Assembly (NCBI RefSeq): GCF_022524485.1
Contig: NZ_JAKXMK010000022.1
Coordinates: forward strand, 123,757-187,756
DNA: 64,000 nucleotides
Direction of reading: 5' to 3'
From: Pseudonocardia alaniniphila
Lineage (GTDB): Bacteria; Actinomycetota; Actinomycetes; Mycobacteriales; Pseudonocardiaceae
In this document: positions 33,639-42,455 of the stretch, piece after piece
Layout of the letters: every line of letters starts with the position of its first letter
How positions within the stretch are numbered: position 1 is the stretch's first letter
Notes under the pieces: model-generated
Database searches by the model: none
Told to the model about the DNA's origin: nothing
What the model saw: only the letters and a program-made list of their open reading frames with translations
Made by a program: the position numbers and the translations under genes

Positions 33639-34229
33639 ATGCGACTGATCGTGGGCATGACAGGCGCGACGGGCGCCGTGTTCGGCGTCCGGCTGCTGGA
33701 GAACCTCGCCGAGATACCGGAGGTGGAGACCCACCTGGTGGTCAGCCGCTGGGCCCGGGCAACGATCGAGCTGGAGACCGGTCGCAGCGTCGCCGAGGTC
33801 AGCGCGCTCGCCGACGCCACGTACCGACCCGAGGACCAGGGCGCAGCCATCTCCTCGGGCTCCTTCAGGACGGACGGCATGGTGATCGTGCCCTGCTCGA
33901 TGAAGACGCTGGCTGGGATTCGCGCCGGATACGCCGACGGGCTGGTGGCGCGCGCCGCCGACGTGGTCCTCAAGGAGCGGCGCAAGCTCGTGCTCGTCCC
34001 GCGCGAGACCCCGCTGAGTGAGATCCACCTGGAGAACATGCTCGCGCTCAGCCGACAGGGCGCACAGCTGCTGCCACCGATGCCGGCGTTCTACAACCAC
34101 CCCCGGTCGGTGGACGACATCGTCGACCACATCACCGCCCGGATCCTCGACCAGTTCGATCTGCCCGCGCCCGCCGCCAAGCGGTGGGAGGGCATCCGGC
34201 CCGCTCGCACACTCCGTCCGATCGCCTGA
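33639..34229 (+). CDS. UbiX-type flavin prenyltransferase, subunit B of hydroxyarylic acid decarboxylase
   Basis: A 196-residue flavoprotein of the UbiX/Pad1 family. The FMN-binding start GMTGATGAVFGVRLLENL, SRWARATIELETG, SSGSFRTDGMVIVPCSMKTLAGI and PRETPLSEIHLENM are all present. It should prenylate FMN with dimethylallyl phosphate to make the cofactor for the UbiD-type enzyme encoded 11 bases downstream. In vdc/shd clusters this is the B gene. A purine-rich GAGGGGG lies upstream of ATG 33639. Confidence 0.93.
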   Translation: MRLIVGMTGATGAVFGVRLLENLAEIPEVETHLVVSRWARATIELETGRSVAEVSALADATYRPEDQGAAISSGSFRTDGMVIVPCSMKTLAGIRAGYADGLVARAADVVLKERRKLVLVPRETPLSEIHLENMLALSRQGAQLLPPMPAFYNHPRSVDDIVDHITARILDQFDLPAPAAKRWEGIRPARTLRPIA

Positions 34230-34240
34230 AAGGACCCCTC

Positions 34241-35665
34241 ATGGCCTACGACGACCTACGAAGCTTCCTCGACGCCCTCGACAAGGAGGGCCAGCTCCTG
34301 CGGATCACCGAGCAGGTGATGCCGGAGCCGGACATCGCCGCCGCCGCGAACGCCGCCCCGCGCCTGGGCGAGGCGGCTCCCGCCCTTCTCTTCGACAACA
34401 TCACCGGCTTCACCGACGCGAAGATCGCGATGAACGTTCACGGCTCGTGGGCCAACCACGCGCTGGCGCTGGGCCTGCCCAAGGAGACCGGCACCAGGGA
34501 GCAGATCGAGGAGTTCACCCGGCGCTGGGCGGACTTCCCGGTGGAGCCCGAGTGGCGCGAGAACCCGCCGTGGGCCGAGAACACCATGGAGGGCGACGAC
34601 GTCGACATCTTCGCGGTGCTCCCGCTGGTCCGGCTCAACGACGGCGACGGCGGTTTCTACATCGACAAGGCGGCAATCGTCTCGAAGGACCCCGACGACC
34701 CGGACGACAGCGCCAGGCAGAACGTCGGCATCTACCGCGTCCAGGTCATGGGCAAGGCGAGGCTGTCCCTGCAGCCCGTGCCGATGCACGACATCGCCCA
34801 GCACCTGCGCAAGGCCGAGGAGAGGGGTGAGGACCTGCCCGTCGCCATCACCATCGGCAACGACCCGGTGATCTCCATCGTCGCCTCCACGCCCTTGAGG
34901 TACGACGAGAACGAGTACGGCCTGGCCGGCGCCTTGCGTGGCGCGCCCGCCCCGGTCACAGCGGCTCCGCTCACCGGGTTGCCGGTGCCGTGGGGATCCG
35001 AGGTTGTCATCGAGGGTGTCATCGAGGGCCGCAAGCGCGAGATCGAGGGCCCGTTCGGCGAGTTCACGGGCCACTACTCCGGTGGCCGGAGGATGCCCGT
35101 CATCCGCATCGACAAGATCTCGTATCGCACGCATCCCGTCTTCGAGCACCTCTACCTCGGCATGCCGTGGACCGAGATCGACTACCTGATGGCCGCCAAC
35201 ACCTGCGTGCCCCTGTACGAGCAGCTCAAGGCCGACTTCCCCGAAGTACAGGCCGTGAACGCGATGTACACCCACGGCCTCGTGGTCATCGTCTCCACGA
35301 AGAAGCGCTACGGCGGCTTCGCCAAGGCCGTCGGCATGCGCGTGCTGACCACCCCGCACGGCCTCGGGTACGCCGCCACCGTGATCGTGGTGGACGAGGA
35401 CGTCAACCCCTTCGACCTGCCCCAGGTGATGTGGGCGCTGTCCGTCCGGATGAACCCGGCCGACGACCTGATCCGGATCCCCAACCTGTCCGTGGTGGCA
35501 CTGGACCCGGCTGCCAGGACGCCCGGCGTCATCGACAAGCTCATCATCGACGCCACCGCGCCGATCGCCCCTGACGTCCGCGGCCACTACAGCGCCCAGG
35601 TCAGTGACCTGCCGGAGATGGGCACGTGGGTCACCAAGCTGCAACAGCTGGCCGCTCGCCACTGA
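34241..35665 (+). CDS. UbiD-type prenylated-FMN decarboxylase, subunit C of hydroxyarylic acid decarboxylase
   Basis: A 474-residue decarboxylase. The prFMN/metal region NVGIYRVQVMGKARL and the acid pair in REIEGPFGEFTGHYSG (the Glu residues of the R-E-E/D triad) are visible. It should reversibly decarboxylate 4-hydroxybenzoate, vanillate or protocatechuate to the phenol. Together with the UbiX-type B gene and the small D gene it forms a complete VdcBCD/ShdBCD set, so the aromatic-acid role is better supported than a ubiquinone role (actinomycetes lack ubiquinone). AAAGGA precedes ATG 34241. Confidence 0.92.
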   Translation: MAYDDLRSFLDALDKEGQLLRITEQVMPEPDIAAAANAAPRLGEAAPALLFDNITGFTDAKIAMNVHGSWANHALALGLPKETGTREQIEEFTRRWADFPVEPEWRENPPWAENTMEGDDVDIFAVLPLVRLNDGDGGFYIDKAAIVSKDPDDPDDSARQNVGIYRVQVMGKARLSLQPVPMHDIAQHLRKAEERGEDLPVAITIGNDPVISIVASTPLRYDENEYGLAGALRGAPAPVTAAPLTGLPVPWGSEVVIEGVIEGRKREIEGPFGEFTGHYSGGRRMPVIRIDKISYRTHPVFEHLYLGMPWTEIDYLMAANTCVPLYEQLKADFPEVQAVNAMYTHGLVVIVSTKKRYGGFAKAVGMRVLTTPHGLGYAATVIVVDEDVNPFDLPQVMWALSVRMNPADDLIRIPNLSVVALDPAARTPGVIDKLIIDATAPIAPDVRGHYSAQVSDLPEMGTWVTKLQQLAARH

Positions 35666-35701
35666 TCTCACCGACCCGCCTTCACGGAAGGAAATACCGC
35701 C

Positions 35702-35968
35702 ATGGCCGACACCATGATCTGCCCGCGCTGCGCACACGAGACCGTCGAGACGGTGTTCTCCTCACCCGTCGCCGGCGCCTGGGACGTCCTGCAGTGCCGG
35801 CAGTGCCTCTACATGTGGCGCACGAGCGAACCGGCCCGCCGCACCCGGCGCGACGCGTACCCCGAGGCTTTCAGGATGACCGCCGAGGACATCGAGACCG
35901 CGCCCGCGATGCCCACCGTCGCGCCGTTGCGAAGCACCGTCGACCAGGGCTTGTCCTGTACGGGTTAG
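35702..35968 (+). CDS. Small zinc-ribbon subunit D of hydroxyarylic acid decarboxylase
   Basis: An 88-residue protein. Two cysteine pairs, CPRC (residues 7-10) and CRQC near 32-35, flank ETVFSSPVAGAWDVLQ, followed by LYMWRTSEP; this is the VdcD/ShdD signature. The subunit is needed for full activity of non-oxidative hydroxyarylic acid decarboxylases, though its mechanism is not settled. The last ~25 residues are less conserved. GGAAGG lies upstream of ATG. Confidence 0.9.
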   Translation: MADTMICPRCAHETVETVFSSPVAGAWDVLQCRQCLYMWRTSEPARRTRRDAYPEAFRMTAEDIETAPAMPTVAPLRSTVDQGLSCTG

Positions 35969-35996
35969 CGCGACTGCTTGCCGAGGTCCCGCCGTC

Positions 35997-36734
35997 TCAC
36001 CAGGGCACCCGGCCGTTGTCGTCGAAGAATCCGCCGGTCTCACCGTCGTCGCCGACAGTGGCCCAGTACACCGATGCGCGGGCGCCCTCGTCCGTGCTGC
36101 GCACGCCACGAAAACCGTTCAGATCGGTGGCGACGAAGCCCGGTGTCACCGCGTTGATCTTCACATGCGCCAGCTCCGGATCGTCGAGGAACGCGTTGGC
36201 GTACTTGACGGTCAGCATGTTCACCGCGGCTTTCGTCGCGGAGTAGGCGAACGACTCGTGGGAGCGGGCGAACATCGAACCCTGCTCTGTGGCCTTGGCG
36301 AACATGGCGGAATCGCTGGAGACGTTGACGACCCGCGCCGCCGGGGACTTGCGCAGCAGCGGCATCATCGCGTGCACGACCCTGACCATCCCGAACACGT
36401 TCGTCTCGAACTCCAGACGCATGTCATCGGCCGACACCGCGGTCGCCTGCTTGCGGACGAGAGCCCCGGCGTTGTTCACCAGGACGTCGAGGCGCCCGTA
36501 CTCACGGCCGACGAACTCGGCCGCCCTGTCGACCGACCCGTCGTCACTGACGTCGATCTCCACGGGCCGCACCACTACCCCGGCTGCGGCGAGCTCCGCG
36601 GCCGCCCGGGCGCCGCGCTCGGCATCCCGGCTCCCGAGGAGCACGGTGAGGCCACGCTCGGCCAGCTGACGGGCCGTGGCCAGGCCCACGCCCTTGTTGG
36701 CGCCGGTGACCAGGGCGATCGTTTCGGTCGACAT
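35997..36734 (-). CDS. SDR family oxidoreductase (carbonyl-reductase-like)
   Basis: A 245-residue classical SDR. TGANKGVGLATARQL is the cofactor loop (residues 10-24), NNAG near 88, catalytic Ser in NVSSDSA, and YSATKAA gives Tyr and Lys. The 20-residue spacing with SHESFAYSATK resembles carbonyl reductases of the CBR1-like bacterial group. Substrate unknown. It is divergent from a TetR gene, with a CGTAGG-GTT-CCTACG repeat between them, so it is probably the TetR target. Confidence 0.87.
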   Translation of the reverse strand: MSTETIALVTGANKGVGLATARQLAERGLTVLLGSRDAERGARAAAELAAAGVVVRPVEIDVSDDGSVDRAAEFVGREYGRLDVLVNNAGALVRKQATAVSADDMRLEFETNVFGMVRVVHAMMPLLRKSPAARVVNVSSDSAMFAKATEQGSMFARSHESFAYSATKAAVNMLTVKYANAFLDDPELAHVKINAVTPGFVATDLNGFRGVRSTDEGARASVYWATVGDDGETGGFFDDNGRVPW

Positions 36735-36796
36735 GCTCCCCGTTCCTTTGGGTATGAGACGTAGACTCCGAACTGAGAGTGCCCCTCGACTTTAAC

Positions 36797-36811
36797 CGTA
36801 GGGTTCCTACG
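36797..36811. promoter_or_regulatory. Inverted repeat between SDR and TetR genes
   Basis: CGTAGG and CCTACG flank GTT, a 15-bp perfect inverted repeat in the 99-base divergent gap. It lies 23 bases before the TetR ATG and 63 bases before the SDR ATG, inside an AT-richer stretch (TTTAACCG). TetR autoregulation through this site is plausible. Confidence 0.55.
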
Positions 36812-36833
36812 CTTGTCAATCCTGGAAGGTGAG

Positions 36834-37403
36834 ATGGAGCCCGTCCTGCCGTCACGACGCCCGAAGCGAGCGGACGCCCGCCGCAACTTCGACGCCCTCC
36901 TCACGGCCGCCCGGGACTCGTTCGCAGAGAACGGCGCGCACGCCTCGCTCGAGGACATCGCGCGGCGGTCCGGGGTGAGCATCGCCACCCTGTACCGCAA
37001 CTTCCCCACCCGCGAGGACCTCGTGGAGGAGGTCCACCGCGACGAGGTCGAAGCGCTCTGCCGCGCGGCAGCCCGGCTCGACGACCTCGAGCCGTGGGAC
37101 GCACTCGTCACGTGGCTGCGCCGCTTCGTCGACTACATCGGCACCAAGCTCGCCTTCGCCGACGCACTCAATCGCACCACCGACAGCTTCCAGGCGTGCC
37201 GCAAGGCGATGCGCGACGCCGGTGGTCCCCTGCTCGAACGCGCGCAACGAGCCGGCGTCGCGTCCCCGGAGCCGTCGATCGACGACGTCCTGCGCATGAT
37301 CTCCGGCATCAGCGCCGTCGAGTACGTCGACGACGCCCAACGCAAGCGGGTCCTCGCACTCGCTCTGGCCGGGCTACGCGCGGCTCCCCCGCCAGGCGGT
37401 TGA
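36834..37403 (+). CDS. TetR family regulator
   Basis: A 189-residue TetR protein. The DNA-binding domain spans residues 10-65: ARRNFDALLTAARDSFAENG, HASLEDIARRSGVSIATLYRNFPTREDLVEEV. The C-terminal ligand domain contains SAVEYVDDAQRKRVLALALAGL, typical of the subgroup with a TetR_C_33-like end. ATG 36834 has GGAAGG at ideal spacing; an upstream TTG at 36813 is less likely. It probably represses the divergent SDR gene. Confidence 0.88.
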   Translation: MEPVLPSRRPKRADARRNFDALLTAARDSFAENGAHASLEDIARRSGVSIATLYRNFPTREDLVEEVHRDEVEALCRAAARLDDLEPWDALVTWLRRFVDYIGTKLAFADALNRTTDSFQACRKAMRDAGGPLLERAQRAGVASPEPSIDDVLRMISGISAVEYVDDAQRKRVLALALAGLRAAPPPGG

Positions 37404-37433
37404 TCCCGGGGGCGGGTGACGCGCCGCTCGTCG

Positions 37434-37880
37434 TCAGGACGCGGGCGTCACCTCGACGATGCCGCGTCCGGCGTCGATCCGGACGTGGTCGCCGGTGCGG
37501 ATCACCGTGACCGGGTCCCGGTCCAGGTCCGTCATCGCCGGGACGCGCGTGACCACCGCGCCCAGCGCGGCCTTGGTGGTGGTCACCGTGAAGATCATCC
37601 CGATCGGCGCCGTGCCGAGCAGGCGGGTGGTCTGGAAGAACCCGGACCAGCCCGAGGAGCCCTTGGCTCCCGGGAAGACCAGGATCTTGCCCGTGAAGCA
37701 GACGCCGTGGAGCTCGTGGCGGCGCTCGACGATGGTGCCGGTGGCGGGGTCGATCCCGCCCCAGCCGGAGATCGTCTCGTGCGAGACCAGCGCCTCCCCC
37801 TCCACCACACCCGGCACGACCGTGCGTCCACGCAGCACGAACGGAGCGCGCGTGTGCTGGTCCGACGTCTCCTGCGTCAT
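37434..37880 (-). CDS. DUF126 protein, aconitase X swivel subunit
   Basis: A 148-residue protein of the DUF126 family. LRGRTVVPGVVEGEALVSHETISGWGGIDP at residues 17-46 and GKILVFPGAKGSSGWSGF are the family blocks; the serine in PGAKGSSG is the conserved position near the active site. It is the small subunit (swivel domain) of aconitase X, which dehydrates substrates such as cis-3-hydroxyproline or mevalonate phosphate. Its start overlaps the large-subunit remnant by 4 bases. The small subunit is intact although the large subunit is broken. Confidence 0.85.
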   Translation of the reverse strand: MTQETSDQHTRAPFVLRGRTVVPGVVEGEALVSHETISGWGGIDPATGTIVERRHELHGVCFTGKILVFPGAKGSSGWSGFFQTTRLLGTAPIGMIFTVTTTKAALGAVVTRVPAMTDLDRDPVTVIRTGDHVRIDAGRGIVEVTPAS

Positions 37881-38661
37881 CGCAGCTCTCCCCTCCAGCG
37901 CCCGGTGACGGCGGCGTCCACGCAGTCGTCGAGCGTCCCGAACCAGGCCTCGATGCCGAGGATCGCGGGCAGGTAGTGCGCCTGTTTCGCCGAGTCGGTG
38001 GCGAAGACCTTCGTGCCGGCGGGCGCGGTGCGGGACATGGCCGGGCAGGAGTCGGCGAGGATCTTCCCGCCGGCCGCCTCGATCACGGCGGTGTAACCGC
38101 TGCGGTCGGCCACGTCCTTGAGCGCGCGGGGAGCCATGATCCACAGCTGCGTCCCGGAGTGCAGCCGCTTCCCGTCGAGCGCCCGGGCCGCCGCCCTGAT
38201 CTGGTCGATCGAGGCGTGCGGGCAGCCGAGCAGCACGAAGTCGACGTCCGTGGACGAGCCCTGGTCGTTGAGCGTCTCGTACATCGCGCGGCGCTCCGCC
38301 CGTAGAACGACTCGGCGTCGGTCTGCAGCTCCACGAACTCCTTGGGGTAGGGCACCGTGCCCACCGAGTCCGGCCCGAAGCCGTGCTGCAGCTGGCAGGT
38401 CGGCACCTTCATGTCCGGGATCTCGAGCGGCTCGTCGCAGTCGAGGTTGATCACCGCGAACGCCTTGTTCCAGCCGCCTTCGGCCACCAGTCGTGCCTTG
38501 GCGGGCGAGGGCTGGGTGGTCGTTCCTGCCACGTTGCGCGTGTCGCAGAGCCGCTCGGCGTCCAGCGCCTCGCCGTAGCGGATCAGCAGGTCCATCGCCG
38601 CCGCGACGGCCCGGCCCTCCGCGCCGTCGCGCATGGCCTTCTCCTCGTCGGTGAGGATCAT
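37877..38661 (-). pseudogene. Aconitase X catalytic subunit (DUF521), internal deletion plus frameshift
   Basis: Two pieces of one protein lie in different frames. From ATG 38661 to about 38300 the N-terminal ~121 residues read MILTDEEKAMRDG ... CDTRNVAGTTT ... EFVELQTDAESFYG. From about 38300 to 37877 the C-terminal ~140 residues read AERRAMYETLNDQG ... DFVLLGCPHASIDQI ... ILADSCPAMS ... TDSAKQAHYLPAILG. In the family these parts are separated by roughly 200 residues that include conserved cysteine and active-site segments. Those residues are missing, and the junction near 38300 changes frame. The start codon still overlaps the MFS stop, so the loss looks recent. Confidence 0.85.
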
Positions 38662-40004
38662 CCGGTGGCCTCCTTCGCGGCCGACGACACAGCGGCCGGG
38701 GACGCCACGGGGTTCGTCTCCGGGCCGCTGCGCACCGCGGCGAACATCAGCAACCCGCCCCCGACGATCAGCACGATCGGCCCGTACTCGTAGGGCATGA
38801 TCGCGCTGAGCCCGAGCAGCCAGAAGCTGTACAGCCCCGGCAGCACCAGGCCGAACATGTAGCCGATGCCGTAGCCGCTGGCTCGCACCGACGCCGGGAA
38901 CCGCTCGTTGAGGTAGACCAGGATCACCCCGAGCGGCGCCGAGGGGATCACCTTGGCGATCACGTAGAGCAGCCCCACCACCCAGTCCGGCGCACCCGCG
39001 CGGCCGGTGACGGCGAGCAGCAGGAACGCCCCGGCGACGACGACGGTCATCACGAGCGCCCAGCGCATGAGCAGCGCGCGGCGCCCGATCCGCTGCCCGA
39101 TCGCGGCGAGCAGCACGATCATGCCGATGGTCACGACCGAGGAGACGATCTCCAGCGTGGTGCTCAGCTGCGCGCTGCGGCCCAGCACCTGCACGAGCAG
39201 CGTGGGGAGGAAGGACACCGACATCTGCGTCGCGAACCAGTAGCCGCAGGTGAACAGGAAAACACTGGTGATCAGGGCGCGGTGTTCGATGAACAGCTCG
39301 GCCACGGGCTGGCGCCGGGCCGTGCTCCGGCGCTCCTCGTACACCGACTCGTCCTCGACGACCTTGCGGTAGTGCCACAGGTACACCAGGCCGAGCAGGA
39401 ACCCGAGGAAGAACGGGATCCGCCAGCCCCACGTCAGGAAGCCCTCCTCCGGCACCCCGTCGAGCACCCCGAGCAGCAGGGCGTTCATGACGAGCAGTGC
39501 CGCCGGTGCCCCGATGGCGATGAGGCCTCCGACGCGGCCCCGCCGCGACACCTGGGCCTGCTCCAGCGCCAGCGGGATGGGCGCCGCGTAGCCGCCTGCC
39601 AGGAAGATGCCGCCCACCAGTCGCAGCACGGCGAACACGACGATCGCGCCGTAACCCCACTGCGCGTAGCCGGGCATCAGCCCCATGAGCAGCGTGAGGA
39701 TCGTGAACGCCCAGCCGCTGATCATCGTGACGCGCTTGCGCCCGATCCGGTCGGACAGGTTGCCCAGCAGCACGCTGCCGATCGGACGGCCCAGGAGCCC
39801 GACCGTGAAGAGCAGGGTGGTGATCGTCGCGCGGATCTCCGCCGGTAGGCCTGCCGGCATGAAGTAGGCCATCGCCGCCGGCAGCACCAGCGCGGGCAGG
39901 TAGACATCGAAGCTGTCGACGAACATCGAGAACGCGCCGCCGCGGGCGGATCTCCGTTCGTCAGCCTCCGTGATGGTGGTGCGATGGGCTTCGGACAGCG
40001 TCAT
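38658..40004 (-). CDS. MFS transporter, metabolite:H+ symporter (MHS) type
   Basis: A 448-residue porter with 12 predicted helices. The MHS pattern is clear: an aspartate in the first helix (SMFVDSFDVYLPALVLPAAM), GRPIGSVLLGNLSDRIGRKRV after helix 2, and LRLVGGIFLAGGYAAPIPLALEQ. It should import an organic acid or amino-acid-like compound with protons. It overlaps the aconitase X start by 4 bases and follows the FAD oxidoreductase gene by 58 bases. The substrate was probably the one used by that oxidoreductase/aconitase X pathway. Confidence 0.88.
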   Translation of the reverse strand: MTLSEAHRTTITEADERRSARGGAFSMFVDSFDVYLPALVLPAAMAYFMPAGLPAEIRATITTLLFTVGLLGRPIGSVLLGNLSDRIGRKRVTMISGWAFTILTLLMGLMPGYAQWGYGAIVVFAVLRLVGGIFLAGGYAAPIPLALEQAQVSRRGRVGGLIAIGAPAALLVMNALLLGVLDGVPEEGFLTWGWRIPFFLGFLLGLVYLWHYRKVVEDESVYEERRSTARRQPVAELFIEHRALITSVFLFTCGYWFATQMSVSFLPTLLVQVLGRSAQLSTTLEIVSSVVTIGMIVLLAAIGQRIGRRALLMRWALVMTVVVAGAFLLLAVTGRAGAPDWVVGLLYVIAKVIPSAPLGVILVYLNERFPASVRASGYGIGYMFGLVLPGLYSFWLLGLSAIMPYEYGPIVLIVGGGLLMFAAVRSGPETNPVASPAAVSSAAKEATG

Positions 40005-40062
40005 CGCCGGCCTCCTGGAATGTGGTGGGAGCGAACCCGTCGGGGACGGGAAGTGCCTCGGG

Positions 40063-41355
40063 TCAGCCGTCGAGGTTGTGGGACAGCCGGCCGGCGAGCT
40101 CGGCGTGGTCGACCTCGTGGACGCTGCCGTGGACGCCTGAGAGCGCCAGTGCGTGGGCCGCTCCGGCGCCCATCGCCGCGCAGGGGCCCATCACGCGGAT
40201 GCTCGAGAGCGCGGCGGCGTCCCCGTCGACGCAACGGCCCGCGACGACCAGGTTGTGCACGCCGGGCGGCGTCATCGAGCGCAGTGGCACGTAGTGGACG
40301 TGGTCGGGGCCGAACGTCTCCCACACGTAGCCCTGTGGGCTGTCGTGCAGCTCGATCGGCCACGCCGTGCGCGCGACCGCGTCGGGGAAGCGCGTGCCCG
40401 CCCGCACCTCCTCGAGCGTCAGCTGGTGCACGGCCTGCACCCAGCGGGTCTGCCGCCTGCCCGGGAAGCCGTAGGCGCGCACCCGGGCCTTGCCGAACAC
40501 CTCCGGGTACTCGGCGCGCAGGAGCTCCACGGCCCGGTCGGCCTGCACCTTGCCCTGCAGCTGGGCCCGTGACGCGCCCATCGGGTCCAGCGGCGCCTCG
40601 ATGTGGGTCATGTTGAGCACCGCGATGCCGCGGCCGGGGAAGAAGAAGGCGAGCCCGTCGCGGCGCAGCAGCCCGTACTGCTCGGCCTTCTCCGAGACAC
40701 GGGCGGCCAGGTCCTGCGGGTCGGGCCGCTGGCCTTCGTCCAGGTTCTCGACGACGAGCTGCTGCGAGCCGTAGATCTCCCGTTCGGGCAGCCGGCACGG
40801 CAGCCCGGCTTCCCAGGCCAGCGAGGCATCACCGCTCGCGTCGACGAACCCGGTGGCCGTGACCTCGACCGTGCCGTACCGGGTGCCGAGCCGGACGGCC
40901 CGGATGCGCTCGTCGTCCCGGGTGACGCCGGCCAGCACCGCGCCGGTGATGACGGTGATGCCCAGCTCCGCCACCGTGTTCTCCACCCAGCGCCCGAGCG
41001 CCACCTCGTCGTACCCCACGACGGTGGTGTGGTGGCGGCGGTAGTAGAGGTCGCCGGTGGCCTCCAGGTCCCGGAAGATGTCGTCGAAGATCCCGTGGGT
41101 GAGCCTGCGGTGCTCCGGTGCGTTGCCGAACACGCCGCAGAACAGCCCGATCAGCGAGTTGACCATCTGGCCGCCGAGCACGGGCAGCGCGTCGACGAGC
41201 ACCACACGCCGCCCCAGCCGGGCCGACTCGACGGCAGCGGAGAGCCCCGCGATACCCGCGCCGATGACGCAGACGTCCGCGTCGACGTCGTGCCCGACGG
41301 ACCCGGCGGGCTTGGTGACGGTCCGGACCTTCAGGTCGGTCAGCGCGTGCGGCAT
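40063..41355 (-). CDS. FAD-dependent oxidoreductase
   Basis: A 430-residue flavoprotein. The dinucleotide-binding motif VCVIGAGIAGLSAAVESARLG is at residues 28-48, and a second FAD contact FVDASGDASLAWEAGL is near residue 170. NLVVAGRCVDGDAAALSSIRVMG near the C terminus is the typical FAD-dependent oxidoreductase family (PF12831-like) ending. The substrate is not evident. It heads the transcript with the MHS porter and aconitase X genes and follows the LysR gene. Confidence 0.85.
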   Translation of the reverse strand: MPHALTDLKVRTVTKPAGSVGHDVDADVCVIGAGIAGLSAAVESARLGRRVVLVDALPVLGGQMVNSLIGLFCGVFGNAPEHRRLTHGIFDDIFRDLEATGDLYYRRHHTTVVGYDEVALGRWVENTVAELGITVITGAVLAGVTRDDERIRAVRLGTRYGTVEVTATGFVDASGDASLAWEAGLPCRLPEREIYGSQQLVVENLDEGQRPDPQDLAARVSEKAEQYGLLRRDGLAFFFPGRGIAVLNMTHIEAPLDPMGASRAQLQGKVQADRAVELLRAEYPEVFGKARVRAYGFPGRRQTRWVQAVHQLTLEEVRAGTRFPDAVARTAWPIELHDSPQGYVWETFGPDHVHYVPLRSMTPPGVHNLVVAGRCVDGDAAALSSIRVMGPCAAMGAGAAHALALSGVHGSVHEVDHAELAGRLSHNLDG

Positions 41356-41439
41356 GGATCACACGCTAGGCAGCAGGCGACGGGCGCCGGAAATAGAGAT
41401 TCAGCCTGCCGGACCATCAATCGGACCTATAGGCCTAGG

Positions 41440-42402
41440 TCAGGGCTTCGCCGCCAGCGCGACGAGCGCCTCGCGGAACCAGCGGTGGGCCGGGTCACCA
41501 TCGAGGTCCGCGTGCCACCAGAACTTCTCCACGATCGGCTCGGGCTCCCCCGGGCAGGGCAGCACCCGCAGGCCGAGGCGCTGCGCCACCTGCCCGGCGA
41601 GCCGCTCCTGCAGCAGCGCCACGTGGTCGGTGCCGGCCACGAAGTACGGCACCGCCTGGTAGCTCTCCACCCGCACGCGGATCCGCGGCTGGATGCCGAA
41701 GCGGGTCAGCTGCCGGCTCATGGGCGCGGCACCCGGGAAGCCGCGGTCGGGCTGGAAGGGGGCCACCCAGCGCATCGCGGCGAGCTGGTCGAGGCTCAGG
41801 GTGTGCCCCACGTGCGGGTTGGCCGCGTCGACGACGCACACCCAGCGGTCGGTGAACAGCTCGACCGAACGCACGCCCGGCAGGTCGAAGCCGCGCACCG
41901 GCGGCGCGATCATGCCGTCGACGAGCCGGACGATCGTGGCGGCGTCCGTCGAGAAGTGCTCGCGCACCAGCCGCACATGCAGATCGACGCCAGGAGCGCG
42001 GGTGGCCAGCTCGGCCGCCAGCCGCCTGCCCAGCACCGCGACGGTGTAGTCGGCCATGAGAAGCGTGAACTCGCGACGGGTGGATCCCGGGTCGAAGGAC
42101 GTGCCGGTGGCGAAGAGCCGCTCGGCGGCGGCGCACACCGCCTCGACCTGGTCGGCGAGCTGCATCGCCAGCGGCGTGAGCACGTACCCGCCCCGGCCGC
42201 GGGCGAGCAGCTCGTCGTCGAAGTGGCGGCGCAGCCGGGAGAGTGCCGCGCTCGCCGCGGGCTGGGAGACGCCGATCCGGGCCGCGGCGCGGGTGACGTT
42301 TCGCTCGCGGATCAGCTCGCGCAGCGCGACCAGCAGGTTCAGATCCAGGTTCGCCAGTCGGGCAGAGGGGGGCCTCGCCACACTTCGGACGATAACCCGC
42401 AT
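41440..42402 (-). CDS. LysR family regulator
   Basis: A 320-residue regulator. The helix-turn-helix (residues 20-80) reads LNLLVALRELIRERNVTRAA, ARIGVSQPAASAALSRLRRHF, DDELLARGRGGYVLTP. The rest is a periplasmic-binding-like effector domain in the subgroup of NodD/LinR-like regulators. I use ATG 42402; GTG 42381 is an equally good start. The FAD oxidoreductase gene follows 84 bases downstream on the same strand, and the LysR protein most likely controls that transcript. Confidence 0.85.
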   Translation of the reverse strand: MRVIVRSVARPPSARLANLDLNLLVALRELIRERNVTRAAARIGVSQPAASAALSRLRRHFDDELLARGRGGYVLTPLAMQLADQVEAVCAAAERLFATGTSFDPGSTRREFTLLMADYTVAVLGRRLAAELATRAPGVDLHVRLVREHFSTDAATIVRLVDGMIAPPVRGFDLPGVRSVELFTDRWVCVVDAANPHVGHTLSLDQLAAMRWVAPFQPDRGFPGAAPMSRQLTRFGIQPRIRVRVESYQAVPYFVAGTDHVALLQERLAGQVAQRLGLRVLPCPGEPEPIVEKFWWHADLDGDPAHRWFREALVALAAKP

Positions 42403-42455
42403 CCGGTCCGTGGACGCGCGACGGTGGCCCGTGGTGCGTGGTCGGTTCGCGGTCG

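Noticed and set aside
33639..35665. UbiX/UbiD pair as ubiquinone or menaquinone biosynthesis genes
   Set aside because: The adjacent D subunit and AraC regulator mark a catabolic hydroxyarylic acid decarboxylase; actinomycetes do not make ubiquinone.
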